From: Bidens hawaiensis
Taxonomy: Eukaryota > Streptophyta > Magnoliopsida > Asterales > Asteraceae
DNA length: 64,000 nt
Assembly (NCBI GenBank): GCA_021521415.1
Contig: JAIQDT010005021.1
Location: forward strand, 124,001 to 188,000
Reading direction: 5' to 3'
Shown: positions 56,700-64,000 of the stretch, piece after piece
How positions within the stretch are numbered: position 1 is the stretch's first letter
How the letters are laid out: each line of letters begins with the position of its first letter
Notes under the pieces: generated by a model
What the model was told of the DNA's origin: nothing
Databases searched by the model: none
Seen by the model: only the letters and a program-made list of their open reading frames with translations
Made by a program: the position numbers and the translations under genes

Positions 56700-56975
56700 A
56701 CAAGTTCGAATCAAGAATCGACAATTCATGTATCACCATGACTTTCCGAATTCCCAATTTAAAATATACGAGCAAACGAGTATTGGAGATTGACGATTCA
56801 TGTATCACCATGACTTTTCAATCTTCAACGTAAAATATACAAGAAAATGAGTATTGGAGGTTGACAATTCATGTATCACCATGACTTTTCAAGTCTCCAA
56901 CCTCAAAACATAATCGTAAATGGAAATTGAAAACCAACTATTCATGTATCACCATGACTTTTCGGATTTTCAAAT
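56700..56975. repeat. Four-copy leader repeat of the gypsy element
   Basis: ATTCATGTATCACCATGACT occurs four times (near 56724, 56796, 56868 and 56940) at about 72-bp spacing, followed by TTTC and embedded in diverged flanks with AAAATATAC(G/A)AG. It lies between the 5' LTR and gag, so it would be part of the element's RNA leader. Confidence 0.9.
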
Positions 56976-57200
56976 CCAACAAACGAATATGTAAGTAAAA
57001 TCAATAAAAATCGAAATTCAACAAAAATCGAAATATCGCGAAATAAAACATAAAATCATATACTGCGCAGGTGCGAGCATATTTATAAATAACGAGTAAT
57101 TAACAATAAGCGCGTAAACATGAGATTTCTCTCATGCGCGAGAAGGGACTCTTAGGTATTCTAGGCCGTTACGTCTAACCACCTATCCTAAAGTCAACGA

Positions 57201-57212
57201 GCTCTGATACCA
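57201..57212 (-). promoter_or_regulatory. Primer binding site (tRNA-iMet) of the gypsy element
   Basis: On the minus strand, TGGTATCAGAGC lies a few bases downstream of the 5' LTR end at 57216 and complements the initiator methionine tRNA 3' end. Confidence 0.93.
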
Positions 57213-57215
57213 ATC

Positions 57216-59126
57216 TGTAACACCCCGACCAAAGGCGGATTATACATCGGGCGCCACATATTGTTACATTACTCGTGACACTATTTGGTGTCAATATTTA
57301 TTAATACACATTCATACGCACACGCGCAGCGTAAACATAGATAACATAAATCAACTTAAATCAATATATATTAAATTATAATATTCGAGCAACATATACT
57401 TGTCTTGTTACATTTTAAGCTAGGTCCAAAACAAAAGAAAACTTCCTACGTGTCCACAAGCTCCTAAACAGCTACTGCAAACCTGAACATGTGTTAAAAT
57501 AAACGTCAAACACTTGCGTGTTGGTGAGAAATCAAGTTTAATAGATAATCATAGATAACCATAAATCTGCGCGCAACATATGTTAGTCTGGTATTTAACA
57601 AGGGTGAGATCAGATTGTGACCAAGCCTTAGATTCATAGTTCAATCCGTACTCCAAATTGAGTACAAAAACAAGAAAACTGTGCAAGTGTAAACAAAAGA
57701 GAAATCATAAACGATAGGTCTCCCGTGTCTAGCAATGGATCCATGAGAGCTTCGGAATAGGCCGACCAAAGCGGTTGATGATACACACATACAAATAACA
57801 GCCAAGTAAATAATCCATAACACATGGGATACTGCGCGACTAAAGTTCATAAACAGGTTTAAGACTCAAGTTTGTATGAACACATGAACATCCCAAAAAC
57901 ATTAAAACTAAAAAGGGATTAGGTACGAGATTACTCACTTGATAAATGGTGATGATAGAAAGATAAAGCAAGAACCAAACAAGCAAAGTTAACCTATAAA
58001 CAAGATTATTGTTTTAACGATTGGTTTTATGTCTTGATTATAAGTTAGCATAATTAATAAGTAAATTATTATATATAATATATTACCGGAAAGCAGGAAG
58101 GAAGACGGAGGCAGAGAGAGACGGCAAGAGAACAACGGCAGAGAGCAAAGGAGCAAGAGAGAAACAAGAGAGTAAATGTGTTTGTGTGTGAAGTGTTATG
58201 AGAATAATATTATCATTTATAGGGAAACCCTAGGAGACAACAATCCAGAAAAAGGGGAAAAGATCTTCAACAGGATCAAACAAAAGATAACAAAAGCAAA
58301 AAGGTTCCAAAAGCAAAAGATATCAAAAGATATGGCAGCAGGGAAAAAGAGAAAAGGCTGACAGGGAACAGTAAACAGGCATGGGAGGGGTCAGAAAAAG
58401 GAACAGGAAAAGCAAATCTCAAAAGATTATGTCAGTCACTTTTTCTACCAACCAATAGGGTTGGTGCGCATGCAGCGCCGAAAGTGGCTTTTCAGACATA
58501 AAGCAGATTAGGTCAACAGCTCAAAAAGATACAAAAGCAAACGGCTAGAATAAACAGAAAGACACAAGGGTTAAGCGCGAGAAGGCATCGGGCGCAAAGG
58601 CAGACACAGAGTCAAGAGTGCGTGAAGGCAGACAGAACCAACCTCAACGCGACGCGGGAAGGACTACATTTCTAAGCGTGCTGCGGGAAGAACTCCAGTT
58701 CTTAGCACACTGCGGGAAGAACTCCAGTTCTTAGCGCACTGCGGGAAGAACTCCAGTCCTTAGCACACTGCGGGAAGATTTCGCCACTCGCAAGCAGGAA
58801 CAGCAGGTCAACACGCTGGACAACACGCAGGCTTCCTGAGGGATCTTGCGTGTAGGAAACGCACAGACATCCTTAGGCGGGAAGAACCAAAGGGCAAGCA
58901 AAGAGAAGGGACGGGACGGCGGAAAGAAAAGGAGGCGGAAAGAAAGAGAGAGGAAGGCGGAAAGAATCAGAGAAGAAGAGGGACAGGACGGCGGGAAGGA
59001 AGAGATAAGGGCGGGAAGGAACACAAAACAAATACAAGATTAAAAATAAAGTTTAAATCAAAACAGAAAGAGATCGGTCAGAAAAACGGGTACCTGGGTC
59101 GGGTCGGATTCGGGGCAGATGTTACA
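57216..59126 (-). repeat. 5' LTR of the gypsy element
   Basis: 1911 bp, the partner of 49957-51900, with four rather than five units of the 29-bp repeat (58683-58777). The promoter should lie here on the minus strand; I did not find an unambiguous TATA box. Confidence 0.95.
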
Positions 59127-59221
59127 ACGGGTTAGATATTTTTTAAGGAAAACCCGACTAACCCGACCCGATTAACCCGAAACCCGATCGAGTTGACCCG
59201 ATGAACACCCCTAATCCAAAC

Positions 59222-59926
59222 CCCAGCAAGTTACAAATTTCTTTTGCACCGGCGGCCCAACCCGTTTTTTTCACTTTTCACACATAAACAAGCCCGATTA
59301 AGTCCAACATATTGCGGGTTAAGTTATCTTATAAAGGGAAATAAAAATGAAAATGATGAGAATGATTTATAGCTACACAAAAACACCATTTAAAAAAATA
59401 AAAAAATTATAACTCTAAATTTAATAAAAAACGAAAAAAGTAAAATCACAAAAATGTTTCCACCGACTTTCTTGTTCAAAAAAAAAACCACATGATGAGT
59501 GAAAAGATCATTGTATGTTTTTGTTTATCATTGTGTTTTGTGTTTTGTGTTTTTTTTGTCATTTGTTGTGTCTTTTTTCTTTGACATTGCGTCTTTTTTT
59601 CTTTATATTGTGTTGTATACTTAACATTGTGCTATATTTTGTTCGACATTGTGTTATATTTTGCGATCTATTGTGTCTTTTTTTAGTTATAATTGTGTCT
59701 TTTGTTTGATTTGATCTCGACATTGTGCTTTCGGTCAATTTTTATATTTTTCTTTGATTTAGTTTTTTGAACGGGAATGATGACGGAAACATTTTAGTTT
59801 TTTAAATTTTTCCGTTTTTTATTTTAAATGTTGAGTTGTTATAACTTTTTTATTATCTTTTTTTAATTTGTTTTTAAGGAGTTTTTTGTATGGTTACAGA
59901 TCCTCCACACACTTCTTATATTTGTA
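59222..59926. other. Intergenic T-rich DNA with degenerate repeats
   Basis: No gene. Bases about 59515-59735 hold degenerate copies of CATTGTG(T/C)(T/C)(T)T and TTGTGTCTTTTTT. The remainder is A/T-rich. Confidence 0.6.
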
Positions 59927-59935
59927 TTCTTTGTA

Positions 59936-61222
59936 GACAGAATTACAAATTTTGTCCTTTAAAAAAAGCCAAATTACGGTTCGTGTCCTTTTTTTTAGTT
60001 TCTTTGCAGGCGGTGTCCTTTAAACATTTTTTCTACACGTTATGTCCTTTACGCTATCTGGGTTAGAAAAACTCAGTTAAATACCCTCACATGAGGCGCA
60101 TGTGAGGGCATTTTTGTCTTTTCACTTGTACCTGCAAATTTATAACACCTCCCACCACTTACAAAACCCTAAAATCCACCACCAATCCCACCTCCGGTTT
60201 CTGGCCACCTAAACCACCACCTCCGTTTCCGGCCACCTGAACCATCACCTCCGATTTCCGGCCATCAGAACCACTACCATTTTTTTCGGGCCAGATCTGA
60301 ACACCCATTATGAAATCTTCTTGTTTCCTTTCAATTCTACTCATCTTCATCGCAATTTCAATCTCATTCATCTTCCCAAATTCAAATCAAACCAAAACCC
60401 AGTTCCTAAAATCCACCACCTCACCATTCCTCAATCCAATTTCAAAACTTCTAGGGTTTAACTTTAAACCCCAAATATTAAACCCTAATCCATCAAACCC
60501 TAATTTAACCCCCAATCACTGCATCATATGGATGGCACCATTCATCTCGGTTGGCGGGTACTGTTCCGAAGCTTGGTCTTACATATTAGCCCTTAATAAT
60601 CACTACAATAATAATCAAATCAAACCAAAACCAGGATTGTACACCTCGTCCAAACTATCGAACTCGTCGGCGTTATATTCTCAGGCGAGATTTGGTTCAA
60701 ACTCGTCGGAATCGTAGTCGTTCGTCGGAGTTTGATCAGAAAACTGGATTCCGGCGGGGTTAACTGGATCTGGGTTTGTGGATCTTGTTGTTCTTGTTGT
60801 TGTTGATTATTATTATTATTGTTGTTGTTGTCTGGTAGATTGGATGTGAAAACAGTGGAGGTGAACCAGCTGTTGAGTGCCCAAAGTGATGATGACGGAA
60901 GTTACAGGGCCTCCATTGTTGTTGAGAGAAGAGAAGGGTGAAGAAGATTTAGATAGGGAAAGTGGTGTGTGTGTGTGTTTGTGTATGTGAATTTATTGTT
61001 ATTATTATTAATATGAGTATATGAATTTGTTTTGAAAAGACAAAAATGCCCTCACACGCGTCTCACGTGAAGGTATTTAACTGAGTTTTTTTTAACCCTG
61101 TTAGCGTAAAGGACATAACGTGTAGGAAAAAAATGTTTAAAGGACATCGCCTGCAAAGAAACTAAAAAAGGACACGAACCGTAATTTGGCTTTCTTTAAA
61201 GGACAAAATTTGTATTTATGTC
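59936..61222. mobile_element. Pack-MULE with captured gene fragment
   Basis: Terminal inverted repeats of about 190 bp (59936-60126 and 61031-61222), with the left end GACAGAATTACAAATTTTGT. An exact 9-bp duplication TTCTTTGTA (59927-59935 and 61223-61231) marks a Mutator-type insertion. Between the arms is non-transposon sequence with coding character (60310 onward) instead of a transposase. This is the definition of a Pack-MULE. The strand is not assigned because no transposase is present. Confidence 0.88.
60310..60717 (+). pseudogene. Captured glycosyltransferase-like gene fragment
   Basis: 135 codons from ATG: a signal-anchor-like start ('FLSILLIFIAISISFIF', residues 6-22), an Asn/Pro-rich stem, then 'CIIWMAPFISVGGYCSEAWSYILAL' (about residues 75-99; the run is shown here only to mark the hit by its W-M-A-P-F and G-G-Y-C-S-E-A residues). 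That last motif resembles the start of the catalytic region in a plant family of Golgi-type GT-B glycosyltransferases. The similarity stops soon after, near 60610, where the frame becomes low-complexity. The layout fits a captured first exon. Sequence from 60620 to 60950 has Asn/Gln-coding repeats on the minus strand and may be a second captured piece. Confidence 0.55.
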
Positions 61223-61553
61223 TTCTTTGTATTTAAACTTTACCCACATATTGCACCCTTTAAAAGGTATTTTTTAATGTATTTTTAAATCATTTTTAAT
61301 ATTACGTGTGCGTCTCACGTGAGGGTATTTAACTGAGTTTTTTTAACCCTGTTAGTGTAAAGGACATAACGTGTTGGAAAAAAATGTTTAAAGGACACCG
61401 CCTGCAAAGAAACTAAAAAAATGACACGAACTGCAATTTGGCTTTTTTTAAAGGACAAAATTTGTAATTCTGTCTTCTTTGTATTTAAACTTTACCCACA
61501 TATTGCACCCTTTAAAAGGTATTTTTTTAATGTATTTTTAAAGAGTTAATGGC
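61060..61553. repeat. Tandem duplication of the Pack-MULE 3' end, about 250 bp
   Basis: Copy one (about 61060-61309) and copy two (about 61311-61550) both run CGTCTCACGTGA, TATTTAACTGAGTTTTTTT, AAAGGACATAACGTGT, the 3' arm, the TTCTTTGTA duplication, and TTTACCCACATATTGCACCC. The unit therefore includes part of the element and its right flank. Copy two is interrupted at 61543 by the next MULE. Confidence 0.9.
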
Positions 61554-62611
61554 CATTTTCGTTCATGTGGTTTGCTACTTTTGCCACTTCAGTCCAAAAT
61601 TTGTATTTTTGTCAATTTAGTCCTCATAGTTTTAAATATTAGCCAATTACGTCCTATCCGTCTAACGGTATCCAGCTATGCCGTTAGTTTAAAGGTATTT
61701 TTGTCTTTCTCCTTTTTATTTTGAGTTATTGGTCATTTTCGTCCCTGTGGTTTGATACTTTTGCCAATTCAGTCCAAAGTTTGAAATTTTGTCAATTTAA
61801 ATCAGTTTTTTTTTCTATATCCCTAGAGAGCATTATCCAAGCCCAAAACAAGTCTGCATTTACTCTGTCGACAACAGTAATCATAGCCCCTCCTCTCGTA
61901 TTTAGTTTCTAGACGGTTCCTAAACTCTCCCCCGTGGTGGAATTCAATGGTAAAGTGGTCAAAGCAATTCTGTGAAACCGAATTATACGGAAAAAACTAA
62001 AAATCATTTCTTTGATGAATGCATAATATTTAGGGTTTAGAGATTAACATATCATAACGAAAATCTGGGTCGTAATCAACTATTATACATTAATCAACAA
62101 AACAATTTTTAGTTTTTTCTGTATAATTCGATTTCAGGGAATTACCTTGACCACTTTACCATTGAATTCCACCATGGAGAAGATTTTAGGAAATTTCTAG
62201 AAACTAAATATAAGCGGAGGGTATAATTACTGTTGTCAACAGAGTAAATGCATACTAGTATTTGAGGTTACTCGATGGTTTTGGGCTTGAGTTATGCTCT
62301 TCAGGGTTATAAACAAAAAAATAAAAAATAAAAAAACTGAATTAAACTGAACATTAAATTGACAAATTTTCAAACTTTGGACTGAATTGGCAAAAATATC
62401 AAACCACAGGGACTAAAATGACAATTAACTCAAAATTAAAAGGAGAAAGACAAAAATACCCTTAAACTAACGGCATAGCTGGATGCCGTTAGGCGGATGA
62501 GACGTAATTGACTAATATTTAAAACTATGAGGACTAAATTGACAAAATTAAAAATTTTGGACTGAAGTGACGAAAGTAGCAAACCACAGGGACGAAAAAG
62601 GCCATTAACTC
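61543..62611. mobile_element. Full-length foldback MULE
   Basis: The ends are GAGTTAATGGCCATTTTCGT and, reversed, GAGTTAATGGCCTTTTTCGT. Flanks ATTTTTAAA (61534-61542) and ATTTTTAAT (62612-62620) agree at eight of nine positions. The inverted similarity continues through almost the whole element: TTTGTCAATTTA, GCCCAAAACAAG/TTTTGGGCTTGA, TGTCGACAACAGTAAT/ATTACTGTTGTCAACA, and GGAATTCAATGGTAAAGTGG/CCACTTTACCATTGAATTCC. The arms are about 450 bp or longer, around a short centre near 62010-62090. No coding sequence. Confidence 0.88.
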
Positions 62612-64000
62612 ATTTTTAATATTACGTGTTGGGATTTTATTTTCACCTCATCGAATATTTATAGTTTCCATATATGTTTTTGAAATATAAAGATTTTTTT
62701 ATTATTATATTATATTTCTGTCTAGTAATAAGATGAAAATTCTCATTGAAACAGTTTTATGATTACAAAGACAATAAAACAAATAAATCATGTAAAAGAG
62801 AATCAATTCCATCATTTGATTCTTTCGGTTTGCTAAGATTCTTTTCCTATGATTAAAATTATGTATGGCATCTTCATTAGTATAATCACAATTTATTTGT
62901 TTATTTGTTAAAAGGTAAAGGCGATACACTAAAAACACTGCGATATTAGTAAGAAGCCAGAAGAGAACAAAACAAAAATAACCTTAACATGTTATTGATG
63001 GATACAAAAGCTAGTACCAGATAATGTATTATTTATTAACAACTTATAAAATTTAATAACGATAATTACAAAATTAATCTAATGTGAATCAGATCACAAC
63101 CTCTAATATAATTAACTCTAATACTCTACATGATATTGTTCATATTTCGAGTTGTTTTTATGTGGGTTGCTTGCCAAATCTCTGAGTATGTCGGTTATGT
63201 ATATTATGGTGTTAATTAAGAAAATTGATAACACTTTAGCCTGAATATTTAAGCCAGATAGATAATGCTTCACGAGAGATCAAGTGTGTTTCTCTATAAA
63301 GTCTTATTCATTTGATTAAAAATAAACACGCAACGTTTAAATATGTATATACTAGAAATAACCTTTTAATATGGACTTACGGATCATTTGGCTAGCTTTA
63401 CCAAGATGACATAACTAGTCACCTACAATTACTTGCATTGATGGTAGTAATTGTTGTCTAAGGATATAGAATCAATGGTATAAACATAAAATGTGGAAAT
63501 GGCCTTTAAAATGTTCAACAAAATACGTGTGTGAGAGAGAGTGGTACGGGGGGTTGGCGAAACCACAACATGTGCCTTTTCAAGTGACCAAATGAACACC
63601 GACTTAAGGTAGAATATTAGTTTGATCCAACTGGCTAAGACCAAAGGGTATAGTGGTCATTTGTGAATCACACAAAATTCAGTGGAGGGTGTGACCTCAA
63701 GGTAGCAATAGTAGGGGTTGCCTATATTCTCTTTTCTAGAGTTAAAGAAACCTAGTACAAGTTAGAAATAAATGGAAATACAAAATTAAAAGCACATCAT
63801 TTCTTCTTTACCAAGTTTTAGAAAGTTTGTTTGGTTTTTTATTCATAAGAAACAGAATGAACACGTCTTAATCTCCCCCATTAATCTTGCATTCAAGGTT
63901 GTTTTATATAATGCAGAAAGTTATGACTCCTTGCACTCTAAATAAGTCAACATCCGCACACTCTTATTGCTTACATGACATGCCACTTGAATAAATTGCT
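62612..64000. other. Intergenic region to the window end, no gene seen
   Basis: AT-rich DNA. The first bases (ATTTTTAATATTACGTGT) continue the target of the foldback MULE. Short open frames at 62705-62938 and 63429-63644 lack domains. I see no RNA gene, terminal repeat or clear promoter. Confidence 0.55.

Larger units (their letters stand above)
49957..59126 (-). mobile_element. Near-complete Tekay-like Ty3/gypsy chromovirus
   Basis: A 9170-bp element with LTRs at 57216-59126 (5') and 49957-51900 (3'), read on the minus strand. It is flanked by the exact 5-bp duplication ACGGG (49952-49956, 59127-59131). The primer site matches tRNA-iMet and the purine tract abuts the 3' LTR. Gag, protease, RT, RNase H, integrase and a chromodomain-like tail occur in gypsy order. 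By eye the LTRs differ by about nine substitutions plus four indels, near 0.5 per cent, so insertion was probably within the last few hundred thousand years. One in-frame TGA separates gag from pol; otherwise it appears intact. Confidence 0.95.
48954..59213. mobile_element. hAT-type MITE split by the gypsy element
   Basis: The left end TAGGGGTGTCCAAAATAC (48954) and the right end reversed TAGGGGTGTTCATCGGG (59213) form the terminal pair. The 8-bp flanks ATTCGAAC (48946-48953) and ATCCAAAC (59214-59221) agree at six positions, an aged duplication. Both arms are full of AACCCGA/TCGGGTT words (48970-49140, 49861-49955, 59130-59200). The middle (49240-49730) has GTTCGTTTA/TGTTCATTTATGTTCG words. 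Its own length is about 1.1 kb. The gypsy element inserted at 49957 near its right end. Confidence 0.8.

Overview
This is a gene-poor, transposon-rich stretch of a plant nuclear genome. The evidence is long LTR retrotransposons with tRNA-iMet primer sites, GT-AG introns, hAT and Mutator elements, and a nuclear copy of the plastid trnL-trnF spacer. The SIRE-like copia and Tekay-like gypsy elements, the LTR ends and the plastid spacer look most like a eudicot of the daisy family (Asteraceae). That placement is my judgement from memory, not a search result.

Layout. Bases 387-10919 are one solo LTR broken by three other solo LTRs. One of these carries a 5'-truncated RTE-type LINE (8285-10130) and another carries about 300 bp of plastid DNA (5557-5862). 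Another probable LTR lies at 11574-13944. From about 15.3 to 32.7 kb there is a deep nest: a low-confidence outer element contains a non-autonomous MULE (15563-16624) and a decayed hAT transposon (17062-32602). The hAT contains a foldback MITE (20422-32465), and the MITE contains a complete 11.5-kb SIRE-like copia element (20661-32162) with an extra envelope-like reading frame.

Two ordinary host genes follow. A two-exon MFS/Atg22-like membrane protein lies on the minus strand (32986-35588). A ten-exon CobW/ZNG1-type GTPase gene lies on the plus strand (37728-42179) and is broken by two frameshifts in this sequence. From 42.2 to 48.9 kb I see only intergenic DNA and small MITEs.

A hAT-type MITE (48954-59213) is split by a nearly intact 9.2-kb Tekay-like chromovirus (49957-59126, minus strand). 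It has near-identical LTRs and one in-frame TGA between gag and pol. The right end holds a Pack-MULE with a captured glycosyltransferase-like fragment (59936-61222), a tandem duplication of its 3' end, and a full-length foldback MULE (61543-62611).

The most unusual signal is in the copia element. An octamer, GCGAAGTT, and its reverse complement occur about 36 times, confined to the LTRs, the gag leader and the pol-env spacer. They often pair into short perfect palindromes, including one directly upstream of the LTR TATA box. Exact target-site duplications support most of the insertion boundaries given here.
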